The notes: generated by a model from the letters alone, not told the origin. A stretch of DNA of 64,000 nucleotides from Andalucia godoyi (GCA_009859145.1 VRVR01000046.1:1-64000), one strand, 5' to 3'; positions 47,001-56,569 are shown, numbered from the stretch's first letter. Translations and numbers: made by a program.

Positions 47001-48280
47001 GAGTGTTTCCCGAGTACATCCTTCCGTGTCTGGACTCTGGTTCTGCAGTGTCTGTTTGCCACTATGACCCGTACAATGTTGATGTTTGCAAGGCCGGTCA
47101 CACGGGCCGACTGTGCGCCGATTGCGATAGCGGCTACTTTGCGCTGTCGTCGACATCCTGTGCGCAGTGTTCTAACTCGAATGCTTTTGTTGGAATTCTT
47201 GTGTTTCTTACGATTTCTGTTATTATTTTCATGTCTACCTTTGGTTTGTTCCGGTTGATTCGCGTTCGCGGTCCTCCCATCTCGAAAGTATTCTTCGAGT
47301 TTATTCAGATTTTATATTTCGTGTACGTTCCGCTTCCGTCGTCATTGCAGTTTGCAGGATCTGCGGCTGGGATCCTGAATCTTCGCGCTGTTGGTGCGCC
47401 ATGTATCTTCTCTAACTGGTCATATACTGCTTCCTATTTCACAGTGCTGCTCGTTTACCCGGCTTTCCTGGTGATCCTGTTCGTCGGTTACTTGATGTGT
47501 CTGTGTTCAATCCGCGTTTTTCGTTCTCCGGAATTCAAGCAGCGCTTTTACTATCATAGCATATGGTTATTCTTCTTCTGCTACGTTGGAATCGTGGCGA
47601 TCATTTTCGAACCGCTTTCCTGCGAAGAAGACCCTGGCCTGCACGAGAAGTACATCCGATTCTCGCCTGCGGTGCGTTGCCATCTTGGTCTCCAAGCGCT
47701 GTCTGCCGTGCTGCTTCCATTCGTGATTGTTTTCATTCCATTTGGTGTATTCTGGATTGTTCGCAAAGCCCACTTGAACCCCACGTTCTATGCGAGTGGT
47801 TCTTATTACTCCATGGTATACTTCTACTGTACCCAGCACTATAATCCCCCTTACTGGTGGTGGGACATTTGGACTCTTCTGAGACGGTCGTTGATTATTA
47901 TGCTGATTATTGACGTTCCTCCTGAGTCATCGGTTCGTGGCTTTTTCCTTGGACTGATTATGCTGACGTCTCTTGTCGCGCACATCATATACCGTCCGTT
48001 CCGCAGCCGCACTTTGAACAGAACCCAAATTGCTCTGTGGATAGTTCTAATCATGAACTACGTGGTGTCTATTCAGTATCGTGTTGTCGGAACGAATGAC
48101 TTGCCGGTCATATCGTGGATGTTCGTCTTCATCAACAGCAGTATGCTCGCTTTTGCGCTGTACTTGGCGGTCCGAGCATTATGGAGGTGGTTCCGTGGTG
48201 ATGTTGCGCTGTCTGGGGACGCTGTGTATTCTGCTGGCCGAAATCGATCGTTGGAGATGCACCTCTTGGAAAAACATTAA
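44033..48280 (+). CDS. Large LRR, Cys-rich, multi-TM receptor-like protein
   Basis: A 1,415-residue intronless protein. The start at 44033 gives a signal peptide (WFWLLLVFAIGASFSVGCLA). A basic, Ser-rich segment (30-170) precedes leucine-rich repeats of the plant-receptor spacing (about 200-880; LPSSLLQLSGLVSLGVYG, SLTSLALSGRF, FLNVSSNVISGSIPDTLP, VDLSANQLEGSIPYAF). A Cys-rich EGF-like part follows (about 935-1035: GCECLNGYYGIPPNCMIC, CKAGHTGRLCADCDSGYFAL). From about 1050 to 1380 there are seven or so hydrophobic helices with conserved-looking loops (FEFIQILYFVYVPLPSS, YYSMVYFYC, RRSLIIMLIID). The tail is only about 30 residues, with no kinase. The architecture recurs in several protist groups and suggests an adhesion or sensing receptor; ligand and output are unknown. 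Confidence 0.85.
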   Translation: MSRQSCIAGWFWLLLVFAIGASFSVGCLADNRRLGRRGSSVHVDAFGTTGSAGRFPSRSYRSLREPRIDHTDASAADVSRAYRTRKDNGRSASDVFQFAPGASRYDARASSPAKKLHNIHPRDQARAFANVGRLARDASSTHREYMQKLEEKSRSMRSEVTKESEGVSVRAPVSIPVPVGGTLVDDCAVIQEFQTTAFRSFQNMSCAVGTSCCSCPEVTCRGGRVVGLHVVVQSGVLPPSLWNLTALEEIIVIASLYPPNITDSEIVLFNIVYVDMEVTLSLGGTVPCGAIPPNLVRFVLTGSFVDQPTSSSHVLPTVFCPGFLDVLPTQLETFILVSHSEGSIPDRVFDMSWLHYLQVLGFHRGFVEFEKLSQFHNLFAMSIEGAFAQSIPKFRVPRTLRVFDLWGYFTGNVVHYADFPRELFVFSIGGEFLSNTPAPASFWPNLVILQLQGDFRGELPSTFASTLTSNMSFLQLSGQFGGALPSSLLQLSGLVSLGVYGMFQDPIPDFPVQFLGLISLSLTGEFSGSFPVGLSSISSLTSLALSGRFSCELPRYLSAFPSITSLELIGFMDGTIPNEWEAMTSLETLVLEGYMTGNLSIDFSRMRNLSYVVVIGNLVGNVPSFENNLLLNTIILKGFFPSVPTNLTIFSSLSIFIVLGEFNASNSIYIDFPQSLQIFEFCCDGALNMSSFLFLPNLQVIDVSRMTLTGGPMSIGSLTNLEIAFFDGCGLQELSISSPLERLSLLSVASNNLSRLESASHFPNIVALDISNNSLAGPVPYFQSLCSLKATDVLQNVFILEMSLNQFDIFPWSDTCQFPTLIFLNVSSNVISGSIPDTLPTAAPRLKTVDLSANQLEGSIPYAFITFDDLDTVSVARNTGMNFVDDLQGAPGRDGLVVVGGPSDVHLSSQAFATCPNLYLAIPGAVATLFSDDSSTGFSGCECLNGYYGIPPNCMICTDLDQFNARCPGNGAVYAAEGFWATPPLNMAQGVFPEYILPCLDSGSAVSVCHYDPYNVDVCKAGHTGRLCADCDSGYFALSSTSCAQCSNSNAFVGILVFLTISVIIFMSTFGLFRLIRVRGPPISKVFFEFIQILYFVYVPLPSSLQFAGSAAGILNLRAVGAPCIFSNWSYTASYFTVLLVYPAFLVILFVGYLMCLCSIRVFRSPEFKQRFYYHSIWLFFFCYVGIVAIIFEPLSCEEDPGLHEKYIRFSPAVRCHLGLQALSAVLLPFVIVFIPFGVFWIVRKAHLNPTFYASGSYYSMVYFYCTQHYNPPYWWWDIWTLLRRSLIIMLIIDVPPESSVRGFFLGLIMLTSLVAHIIYRPFRSRTLNRTQIALWIVLIMNYVVSIQYRVVGTNDLPVISWMFVFINSSMLAFALYLAVRALWRWFRGDVALSGDAVYSAGRNRSLEMHLLEKH

Positions 48281-48473
48281 TACCTGTCCATGACCGTAAT
48301 CCTGCTCACTTTGGTCCTTCGCGACTGTGCTCCTCAACAGTCTTGAAACCGTATCATGAAGTGCAGTCGGCGACGGCGAAGAAGAAGCGCGTTTTCAATC
48401 GTCCTTTTTCTTCTTTTTTTTCCCCCCTCTCTTCTTTTAATTTTAAAATCTTGCGGATAATATGCGTAATGAA

Positions 48474-49202
48474 TCACATTTTCAGGACTTTTTCAAATCG
48501 ATGGGCTTCGAACGAGAACGACGAGAAGATTGGCGTCTTGGGCGACCGAACAAAGTTCAATTTTTCATAGAATCTCTTGGCCGGTTGGGCAGCCGTGATC
48601 AACTGGATCTTGACCTGGTCTGCATTCTTGTCGGCCAGATCCTGGACGATCCTCCGCTCCACTTCGCTCATGAGCAACTTGGCAACACCCAGTCTCCTAG
48701 CCGACGGATGCACGCTCAGCCGCTCAATCTCAAAGACAGGCAGCTGTGCACCTGCCGCCCACGCATCCTTGTGGTACTTGTACTTGTCGCCTTCGCCCGC
48801 CTCGAACCTCTTCGCTCCGACGCATCCAACAACCTTTCCGTGCGCCTCGGCAACCAAAAACACCGCGAACCGCTTCTCGTCCTCCATGCTCACGTTGACA
48901 CCCTCTGCAACCACCTGTCGTATTGCAGCCTCCGCCTTTCGTAGCGTCACGCGGTGCACCGCGGCCAGCCCGACGCTGCAGGCTGCCGCGGTCCACAGCA
49001 GCATCGCCAGCGTCGGATACATCAGCATGACTACAGGCGCGATTATACTCATCCACGACGCTACTTTCCACATCCCTGTTTGCGCACACTGCGGCGCCAT
49101 CTCAAGAAACCCCGCGGTCCACATCGCCATTACCACATCGTAGTCCGCCTTCGTGTACTTTCGAATCAGCACATCCGCCGTAGACTGCCTTCTCAACGAC
49201 AT
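48474..49202 (-). CDS. NAT8-like membrane GNAT acetyltransferase
   Basis: A 242-residue protein. The N-terminal IRKYTKADYDVVMAMWTAGF is the start of a GNAT fold. It is interrupted by a hydrophobic hairpin (VASWMSIIAPVVMLMYPTLAMLLWTAAACSVGL split over about 45-80), as in the NAT8/ATase family of ER enzymes. The acetyl-CoA site is FEIERLSVHPSARRLGVAKLLM (the [RQ]-x-x-G-x-[GA] motif reads RRLGVA). A final QLITAAQPAKRFYEKLNF segment is motif B. NAT8-family members acetylate cysteine conjugates or lysines of ER proteins; the substrate here cannot be told. The gene is convergent with the LRR gene and divergent from the two-TM protein. Confidence 0.8.
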   Translation of the reverse strand: MSLRRQSTADVLIRKYTKADYDVVMAMWTAGFLEMAPQCAQTGMWKVASWMSIIAPVVMLMYPTLAMLLWTAAACSVGLAAVHRVTLRKAEAAIRQVVAEGVNVSMEDEKRFAVFLVAEAHGKVVGCVGAKRFEAGEGDKYKYHKDAWAAGAQLPVFEIERLSVHPSARRLGVAKLLMSEVERRIVQDLADKNADQVKIQLITAAQPAKRFYEKLNFVRSPKTPIFSSFSFEAHRFEKVLKM

Positions 49203-49542
49203 TATCGGTCTTTCGTTCTCGGACTCTCACTCACTTGCACGCTTTTCTTTTCCTTCTCTTCTTTCCTTCCCGTTTTGCTCCCTGCAATCGTTTCAATCTC
49301 CTTTTGCTTCTTCCTTGATTTTTCTCGTTACCGGTATCTGGTCCAACGGGTTGGCAGTGCGATCTGCGAACCCAGTTCATTCAGCATTCTCGGACTCGGA
49401 TCGGGGAAATTGCCTCATTAGAGCAAACGTTTTTTCTTTTTGTTTTTTCAGACGACCTACTGTAGTGCACTGTAGTCAATACTACGAACGTTCGGGGGGG
49501 GTCAGTTGTGCCTGCAAGCGTAGGACAAGGAGGGCGAGGAAG
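49203..49542. other. Bidirectional spacer
   Basis: 340 bp between divergent start codons. It is pyrimidine-rich at 49235-49330, with a T-run (49430-49450) and a GGGGGGG run at 49493-49500. It probably serves as a shared promoter. Confidence 0.35.
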
Positions 49543-50706
49543 ATGTCGGATCCTCGGTCGATGCAAATCTCCAAGAGACGGATGACGACGAATGGCGACA
49601 TGATTTCCGTCCCTATACCATCTGCCGAAGCTCCCTCTGCAGCGGCACTGCACTACCGAACCCGGCGGAAACCGGTAATTTCCTATGCATTGCACTCGTT
49701 CATGTCGGACGTGTCTGAGCTTTCCTGCGCGTCGTTTTTTGTGATGGCTGTGTTCTTCACGCTGGGTTCCATGCTTGTGATCATGGGCTCTGCACGACTG
49801 CTTGCGTCGGCGTCGGCGTCCGGTCACGGTACGATAGATCAGTTGTCTCGTGAGGTGTTCTCAGCGATCCGGACGTGGAATGAAACCGCCCTTCACTTGA
49901 TGGACGATGTCTGGATATTTTCAGTGAATGGATCGCAAATGAACAAGATCCGTGGTGTGCAGCATTTTGGAGAGCTGGCGTATCAGTCCGTGGAGTTTCG
50001 AGCGTCGCCGTTTCGCGAGGCGTCAGACTCCTCAGCCGCCGAGGGGCAAGGACAGGCGCAGGGGAATTGGAAGTGGCAGTGGGAGGAGTGGCCGCAAGTG
50101 CTGGAGCCCGCGCGGCTGGAATTCTCGATTGGAGCATGGACGTTCCCACTACTGCGGGTGGACCTCTTTCGGGAGGTTGTGAAGCCGTCGTCCTCTTGGA
50201 AGCAGTGTTTCTTCCAGGAGAGAGGAATGATAAGCACAGACCAGTCTGGGCGTCATGGCTGCAAAACATTTCACGTGCTGAAGCATCTTTCTCTGGCTTT
50301 CACGGAAAACTCCAAGAATCCTCGGGCATCGCCACTGGTGATTTCCAACGTGGAATATGCTCTTGTAGGGGCTCGACGAAACGGACAGCTACCTCCTGCC
50401 GGACCGATCTCTCTTGCCGATGCGTATGTGTCCATCCGACATGCGTTGGACCCGGAACTTGTGATCTCACGGCATGCCAGACTATCCTCTTCTGCCACGC
50501 ACTACTCCTGGCGATCCTCGTGGACCATGATCGGCATTGGGGTTCTGACAATCTCGCCGATTCTTTTCATAGTCATTCGTTCCCTCCTGTTGGCGTCCCC
50601 TTCTCAGATGTCCATTGCCGACCGCATCCGCGAACTTGCTCGGCTGACATTTCACTCCGTCACCCACCCACCAGCTTCTCGCAGATATCTCTCAAGCGAT
50701 ATCTGA
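49543..50706 (+). CDS. Two-TM membrane protein with large lumenal/extracellular loop, unknown
   Basis: A 387-residue protein from an ATG at 49543. The first 50 residues are basic and cytosol-like. TM1 is about residues 62-84 (CASFFVMAVFFTLGSMLVIMG). A loop of about 255 residues follows, with N-glycosylation sites (NETA, NGSQ), a Gly/Gln/Trp-rich stretch (QGNWKWQWEEW) and two cysteines near SSWKQCFFQ and RHGCKTF that could pair. TM2 is about 328-350 (SWTMIGIGVLTISPILFIVIRSLLL). A short basic tail closes it. The topology (both ends inside) resembles TMEM43 or other ER proteins only loosely. I do not recognise a family. Confidence 0.65.
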   Translation: MSDPRSMQISKRRMTTNGDMISVPIPSAEAPSAAALHYRTRRKPVISYALHSFMSDVSELSCASFFVMAVFFTLGSMLVIMGSARLLASASASGHGTIDQLSREVFSAIRTWNETALHLMDDVWIFSVNGSQMNKIRGVQHFGELAYQSVEFRASPFREASDSSAAEGQGQAQGNWKWQWEEWPQVLEPARLEFSIGAWTFPLLRVDLFREVVKPSSSWKQCFFQERGMISTDQSGRHGCKTFHVLKHLSLAFTENSKNPRASPLVISNVEYALVGARRNGQLPPAGPISLADAYVSIRHALDPELVISRHARLSSSATHYSWRSSWTMIGIGVLTISPILFIVIRSLLLASPSQMSIADRIRELARLTFHSVTHPPASRRYLSSDI

Positions 50707-52455
50707 ACGGACTCGCTTGTTTCTTCCCTCCCCCTCTTTATTTCAACTGCCGTCCGTTGGCGTCTGCGCCTTTTTTTTTTCGTTGGTTTGCTTTTCCTCC
50801 CTTAAATTTGGGAGAATCGTAATGTTCATGAGGCCTTGTGTGGTAGTGTTCTGGTCTATTTTTCATGTTTTATTTTTACGGTTTCGCTGTGATGCTCGAG
50901 GTCAAGCATCTTCAAAGTCGGCATAGCGGATGTCTCATCCCGACGCCGAGCACTGTACTGGATCGGTCTGGCAGCTGCGCAGATCAGATGGATCAGCAGC
51001 AGACGATGTACTGGTAAAGAGCAAGAACTCCTCTTCAGCTCTAGTTTCGAACGTTTCGGTGCTTTGGGGACCGCTGGTCTGAGTGCTGTTGCCCAACTGT
51101 CGCGGGTGTGATGAGACGCGGACCTGCTTGTGTAAATAGTCATGGACTGCAGAGGATGTCATATCGCTTCGTTTCCGCAAACAATTGCATTTCGGCGGCG
51201 CGCACACAGCTTTTGCCCTCCTTCGGGCGTACAATGGGTCATGTGATCAGTCACACTTATCGCTTGGCGTGCAGCGCAACTCACAGAACGGTGGACGGCG
51301 ATTCCCATTGCGTTTTTTTTCCTTCTACTTTTACGGATCATCCATCTTTTTGACATTTCATCGGTAAGCCCGATTTCTGGAGCCCTCCTCAGTCGTCAGA
51401 CATGACGTCTGTTCGATTTTCGTTGTTCTTTTGCGTGCGTGGAACACTTTTGAGAATTGGTATCGGCATTCGGTAGCAGGGAAAGAAAAGAAAGACAGGG
51501 CTCGTCACTTTTAGAAAGTTCCGTCGAATGGCAAATGACAAGTCTCATCAGAGCAGTATTTCACGTATGGCATTTCCGCTGCTACTCCTCTGACGCTGAG
51601 CCACCGCAGGGGCGCCTGATTGCGGGTATGTCAGCAGATCAGCAACCTGACGACGGACATGCATCGCAAGCTTGCAAAATGGCTGTGTGAGGAGTGTGAC
51701 TGCATTCGGCTTTCGAAAATTCGACACACGTCCTGTATGGTGCGGAGGGTGCACACATGTCCACAGTGTATGATGTAGGCGCAGAGCAGCGTCGCAGCCA
51801 GACTGGGGGGTGGTTTCCACTCTGTATTTATTATATTCTTTTTTGTGTTGTCATATTCTTTTTTTGCGAGACAACTTATGAAAACAGCGACCAGTCCTTG
51901 AAAAACGAAATGCAGCCAGACACTCTTGAGTGGACACCCAGTTTCGTAAGTGGACACAGCAGCCCGGGATGTGTTTCGCTTGCCGTTCAGATGCCGTCGG
52001 GAAAGACTTGATTTCATGACTGGCTCGAGAATCTTGTATGGTATCAGACTGCCGTGTATTCATTTAGCATGTCATTGTGTGCGCGGCTGTCTGCGTCACT
52101 TTTGTAATGACCTGCAGAAGCACAGTCGTGTTGCTCTGCAGACATCGGTGACGCAGACTGAAGCGTAGCGACCTGTTCTCGACGGTCTGTTGTTCAACAA
52201 GAAGCGAAGCAGACGTTCTTCGTCGCCGGAACATCAGGAATACGGAATTTGACAGCGCCAGATTCTGCCGTTCTCGCTGGGCCGAACGTCTTTTTACGTG
52301 CATGGGGTACCATGTCGGCAGTATCATATTCCAAGAAGCTCCTCATCTGCGCTGTTTTATTAAAGTCATCTGAAACCATAGTTTTTTTCTTCTTCTTCTT
52401 TATCTCTGCTCGCGACCGTCGTCGGAAAAGTGTGCGCGATCATGGATAGTCGTTT
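50707..52455. other. 1.75-kb gene-poor region
   Basis: No recognisable gene. A minus-strand ORF of 75 residues (51162-50935, starting MTSSAVHDYLHKQ, Ser/Thr/Gln-rich) has balanced codons and an ATG and might be real. Other small ORFs near 51550-52020 on the minus strand (HCGHVCTLRTIQDVC) have some coding character but are broken. T-runs at 50770 and 51305 and a TCTTCTTCTT run near 52385 flank AT-poor blocks. No tRNA, snRNA or C/D-box RNA could be defended. Confidence 0.3.
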
Positions 52456-55245
52456 CTAGGTGTCGTGCAAGCGGTCCAATCGCAGACGGATGGCGTCCAA
52501 TGTTTCCTTGGCCTCTTCCACCTTCTGAGCAATCTTCTGGATCGTCAACCGGAACAAATTCTGCAAATCTGGATCATCAATGGCGTCCATTCGTCGTGCA
52601 GCCTCTGAATTGAGACGCATCGAACGCATCCGAACATTCATTTCATCGATGCATGTCGTGGCATACGGTAGGAACGATTCATGGATATCTTCCAGTTTGG
52701 CAAAATACTCTCGTTCTTCGGCAGTAAGAGGCTCGGACAGCTGCAGAGAAGACTTCGATCGCACAACCTCAATTTTCCGCGAAATCTCCTCCGTTTTTGC
52801 CTTTGACGCGTTCATATTGGCCACGATCTCCTTGTCACGCGCTTCAACCTGTGTTTTGAGGTCCCGTACACGTTGCTTCGTTGCATGCAGCAGTTTCATC
52901 CGCTGCTCGAGGTGCGGCAGCCCCTGAGACTCACAGAACACCTGTAACTGAGTTATTCTCGTCAGAACAGACTCCTCAACAGATTTCCAAAATGTAGAGA
53001 GTGTTTCCGCTGCAGCAGCCGCTGAAATTGGTTTCGATCCGGATGGATCAATATAAATCTTGTCGAGCTTTTTTGTTGCGGCAAGACTCGCTAACGTCTT
53101 ATTCAACATTTCTTGAAGCGGCTCCAACTCTCGAACAGACGACACTTGTCCTGATTTAACGGAACCGATCACGCTGGCAGGCTGCAATGCACCTTTTGCA
53201 GTCAACGCAGTCACAGATGAAGCGGAAGCAACGGCCGCCGTCGACGACGACGAAGACGAAAATGAATCCTGTCGTGGTAGCAGAGCAGCAGCAAATCTTC
53301 CTGATGCACGATCGAGCACAAGCACAAATGGCTTCACAAACGAAACAAGGTGGGCAATAACGACGTCCGAACCCCTTTCCAAGTTTGACAAGGTCTTTCC
53401 GGCCTGGGGAAAGTGCATGACAAGCCGTTCGAGAGTCGGAAACTGATCTGCGGCAGGCGTCGCCACAAGTTCTTCGTATGATCGCAAAAAATGGGCACAA
53501 GATCCGTGCAGAACACCATTCGATCCAACAATCACAAACGAATCCGAAATAATCTCGTGCATCAACATTGTAGAAAGAATCTGACCCGTAGATGATCCGC
53601 TTGAAGACGCTGAAGACGCAACAGAAGTTCCCGTTGCCGTTGCCGTTGCCGGCCTTCCTGCTGCTGTTGATGATGTGAAAGAAGAAGAAGAAGAAGAAGA
53701 AGCGGACGACGACGACGACGACGACTGCTGCGTCGATGTCGGAGGAACTGTCGAAGGAATCATGTAGGAAGACAGGATACCGATCCAGGAAAGATGCGGA
53801 GAGACAAATGGATCCGCCACGTGCTTAAACTTTGGCATCACAAGCCCTGTGGCCATGATTTGATCAATTCTTCCATTTGAATAGTACCGCAGAAAACAAA
53901 GCGGAGCGGATGACGTATCTTGCATGCATCGAATTCCAATGCAGGAAAACGCAACTGAACTCAAACCAAGCTTTTCCACTGCACTCTCGATGCTTTGCGT
54001 ACTCGTTGAGACAACTCGTGGAAGGTGATCTGAAATGTCGCGGACCTGTGGCTCGCAGCCAAACGGAAACTCGCCACGAGAAAGCGGAGCCGTCAGCTTA
54101 TGCTGTGAAGACAGAGATGTGGACGTAAACGTGGACTCCATGAATGATCGGAAAGCCGCTTCATATTCATCCACAACAGCATTCAGAGAGTCGGCTTGGA
54201 ACGATTGTGCTGTCGATGAATTCGTTTCGGAATTGACGTTCGACGAAGACAATGACAGCAGCGCATCCTGAACCTCCTGCTGCAGATCCGACAGGATATC
54301 CTTCAGAAAGAGGCAAGAACGCGGAATAATAGGCGTGATCACGCAGATTTGGCCTGTTGCTGACACGAGCAACACAGAGAGGTGCCACATCGAATGAATA
54401 CCGGGATGGAACACAGCACCCTCCGAACAGCCAAAGCAAAAGTCCACAAACGACGCTGCTAGAGGCACCGACTGCTCTGGAACTGCGGCCGAAATCAAAA
54501 CATTGAAAACAAGGAATGCATTCGGCGTCAACACACAGAGATGCGCGGCCGACAGTGGATGGAATTTGAACACGACGCGAACTGATCGGCCCGAGAGTCC
54601 TGGAGACCCTGCGCTGGTACTTATCGAAGTCTCAGTCGATGTCTTTTGAACCGAATACGGAGACGCATAAGGCGATGATGATGATGAGTAGGGCAGTGAC
54701 ATTGACGGAGGTGGCGGTGAAGACACAACATGTGGCGAGTACAGCTTGGACGCAACCGGCCGCACAGGAACTCTGAGAATAGTGACTCGCGGGGGCGACG
54801 GTGGAAGCGAAACCAGCAAAATTCCAGCATTGGAGGTTTGCACTGCAAGGAAGCACCCATCACGCGAAAACGACAGCCTTGAAACGGAAGACAATGCACG
54901 CTCGGGAATGGAAAAGGGAGAAAGAAGCGGCACTCGCTCAGGTACAACGTTTCGGATGCATGACTGCTGATGTCGTGGTTGATTTTGTTGTTGCTGTTGT
55001 TCTGCAGATTCAGCAAAGAAAGAGATTGGACGAGGTGGAGGCGTGACTGCGTCGTTGAGATCCACGAGAAAAAGCGAAGATTCAAGTGTACCGATTGGAA
55101 TCGAGGATCCAATCGCCAGGAGATGTCCATCGTGGATTGCAAGTGTGCATGATGCCAGGTCGAGGCCATGCACAGCTGAGATGTTCGCTTGAAGCCATGC
55201 GCACACGTCCTGGCCTAGAACCTCAGAAGATGCCGGAGAAGTCAT
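52456..55245 (-). CDS. NUP88-like nucleoporin
   Basis: A 929-residue protein from an ATG at 55245. The N-terminal two thirds is beta-rich with FSRDGCFLAVQTSNAGILLVSL and FKFHPLSAAHLCVLTPNAFLVF, which fits a seven-bladed propeller, broken by Ser/Pro/Gln-rich inserts. The C-terminal quarter (about 680-929) is a long coiled coil (FWKSVEESVLTRITQLQ, RMKLLHATKQRVRDLKTQVE, PLTAEEREYFAKLEDIHESF, IQKIAQKVEEAKETLDAIRLRLD). Propeller plus coiled coil with the L-T/S-x-x-E-x-E-Y motif is the NUP88/Nup82 plan. NUP88 sits on the cytoplasmic face of the pore with NUP214/NUP62 and supports mRNA export. The call rests on architecture, so a different propeller/coiled-coil protein is possible. Confidence 0.6.
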   Translation of the reverse strand: MTSPASSEVLGQDVCAWLQANISAVHGLDLASCTLAIHDGHLLAIGSSIPIGTLESSLFLVDLNDAVTPPPRPISFFAESAEQQQQQNQPRHQQSCIRNVVPERVPLLSPFSIPERALSSVSRLSFSRDGCFLAVQTSNAGILLVSLPPSPPRVTILRVPVRPVASKLYSPHVVSSPPPPSMSLPYSSSSSPYASPYSVQKTSTETSISTSAGSPGLSGRSVRVVFKFHPLSAAHLCVLTPNAFLVFNVLISAAVPEQSVPLAASFVDFCFGCSEGAVFHPGIHSMWHLSVLLVSATGQICVITPIIPRSCLFLKDILSDLQQEVQDALLSLSSSNVNSETNSSTAQSFQADSLNAVVDEYEAAFRSFMESTFTSTSLSSQHKLTAPLSRGEFPFGCEPQVRDISDHLPRVVSTSTQSIESAVEKLGLSSVAFSCIGIRCMQDTSSAPLCFLRYYSNGRIDQIMATGLVMPKFKHVADPFVSPHLSWIGILSSYMIPSTVPPTSTQQSSSSSSSASSSSSSSFTSSTAAGRPATATATGTSVASSASSSGSSTGQILSTMLMHEIISDSFVIVGSNGVLHGSCAHFLRSYEELVATPAADQFPTLERLVMHFPQAGKTLSNLERGSDVVIAHLVSFVKPFVLVLDRASGRFAAALLPRQDSFSSSSSSTAAVASASSVTALTAKGALQPASVIGSVKSGQVSSVRELEPLQEMLNKTLASLAATKKLDKIYIDPSGSKPISAAAAAETLSTFWKSVEESVLTRITQLQVFCESQGLPHLEQRMKLLHATKQRVRDLKTQVEARDKEIVANMNASKAKTEEISRKIEVVRSKSSLQLSEPLTAEEREYFAKLEDIHESFLPYATTCIDEMNVRMRSMRLNSEAARRMDAIDDPDLQNLFRLTIQKIAQKVEEAKETLDAIRLRLDRLHDT
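53685..53740. repeat. GAA and GAC triplet runs in the NUP88-like gene
   Basis: They encode a polyserine insert on the minus strand in the NUP88-like protein, in the propeller region where insert loops are tolerated. Confidence 0.75.
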
Positions 55246-55625
55246 CTTGTCCCACACAAGTTGACGGAATAAAAGAGAAAGACGGAAGTGGGCCTTTTTT
55301 CCTCTTCTTTTTATTATTATTTTATTTAATTGAGAAAAACGTGCCTGCAAAATAGTAAAAGAGTTTGGAGTTTTTCAACTTTGTGAGCAGCGCAGCCTCA
55401 AGAGAAGAAGGACTGACATGCCAATGACAGCGACTCGTGTGCACAATGACAGTGCACCAACGCTCGCACATGTCGCGAGTTCTGTCCCAAGAAAGGCAAA
55501 CTCCCGAAAGATTTTTGTTTCCATGTCCGAACGTACGAAGACGCGCATACGCACAAACGCACAAACGGGCATACTGTATCGGAGTCATTTCACTGCGGGG
55601 GAGGAAGAAAAGAGAAAAAGAAAAG
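55246..55625. other. Bidirectional spacer
   Basis: 380 bp between divergent starts. AT-rich on the NUP88 side (55300-55345) and purine-rich (GAAGAAAAGAGAAAAAG) just before the secreted-protein ATG. No gene is seen. Confidence 0.35.
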
Positions 55626-56099
55626 ATGAAGAGTGCACTGAATGTGGTGTTTGCAGTATTGCTGCTTGCAACTGCCGTTTCTGCGCAGTCGTGGGTGTCC
55701 ACCACTGCGATGGTCTATGACGTGTGCCACACAAACGAAGCCATCTACTCTCCCGCACCGACTGTTGCAACTTCGAGCTGCTCTGCATTGTTTAATTCAT
55801 TGTCGCAAAGCCGAGGTACTCTGTCCATTGCATGTGCATCGTCGACGTACACCTCGAGTCTGTCGGTGTCGATGGGCTCGACGACTACCATCATGGCAAT
55901 GATTTCGCTCGGAGATACTCCCACTTCCTGCGATCCAGGCGCAAAGGATCTCTTGTGCAGAAACGTCCTCGGATCTGGAAAGGACGCCACTATTCCCGCT
56001 GGACTGTTGAAGCAGCTTGCGACCGCCATCTCCGACAAGAGCTCATCCGAGTTCCAGACTGCTTTCGGTGCGTTCTGCTCCATCGTAACCCCGGCCTGA
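55626..56099 (+). CDS. Small secreted cysteine-containing protein, unknown
   Basis: A 157-residue protein with a classical signal peptide (MKSALNVVFAVLLLATAVSA, cut before QSW). The mature part is Ser/Thr-rich with six cysteines, which could form three disulphides. It contains MISLGDTPTSCDPGAKDLLC and a helical C-terminus (LLKQLATAISDKSSSEFQTAF). Size and six-Cys content recall elicitin-like or other small secreted proteins of protists, but the spacing does not match elicitins. The purine-rich leader (GAAAAGAGAAAAAGAAAAG) just before the ATG looks like a leader. Function unknown. Confidence 0.7.
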   Translation: MKSALNVVFAVLLLATAVSAQSWVSTTAMVYDVCHTNEAIYSPAPTVATSSCSALFNSLSQSRGTLSIACASSTYTSSLSVSMGSTTTIMAMISLGDTPTSCDPGAKDLLCRNVLGSGKDATIPAGLLKQLATAISDKSSSEFQTAFGAFCSIVTPA

Positions 56100-56569
56100 C
56101 CACCCCCCGCACTCCCTTTCCAGCCCCACCTTCAGCTCACGGGAAACGGGAAACGGGAAACGGCATTATGAGGTCTACGTAAGTATGATGTTCTTACCAA
56201 AGATCAGGTATTTGATGTATTTTAATGAGTTTTTACGTTATATTTATTTTTATTTATTTACTTATCCATTCTATTTATTTTATTTTATTTTTCGTGTTTC
56301 TGCAATCTTGTCTCTTGCTTTCAACGTCATGAAATAATTTTCTTTTATTAAAAAAAAAAACATTCGCTTCTCCCACTGCTATCGTAGTTTGTCGTCTTCT
56401 TCAGTGCTCTGCTGTGCGTATCCGACAACCTGTAAAATCGAGGGGCATTCTTTTTCCTCGATGCGGTGGTGTTCATCTGTGGAATGTGATTTGTGAGAAG
56501 GCCTATTCTTGGCTAGTAGACACGTCTGAAAAAGAAAAGAAAAGACGGAAGAAAGAAGAAGCAATAAGC
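56100..56569. other. Intergenic region with GGGAAAC repeat and AT-rich core
   Basis: 470 bp. A three-copy GGGAAAC repeat (56140-56161) lies just after the secreted-protein stop. An AT-rich TTATTTATTTTTATTTATTT block (56240-56300) and an A-run (56349-56360) follow. It probably holds the terminator and then the promoter of the AMACR-like gene. Confidence 0.4.
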
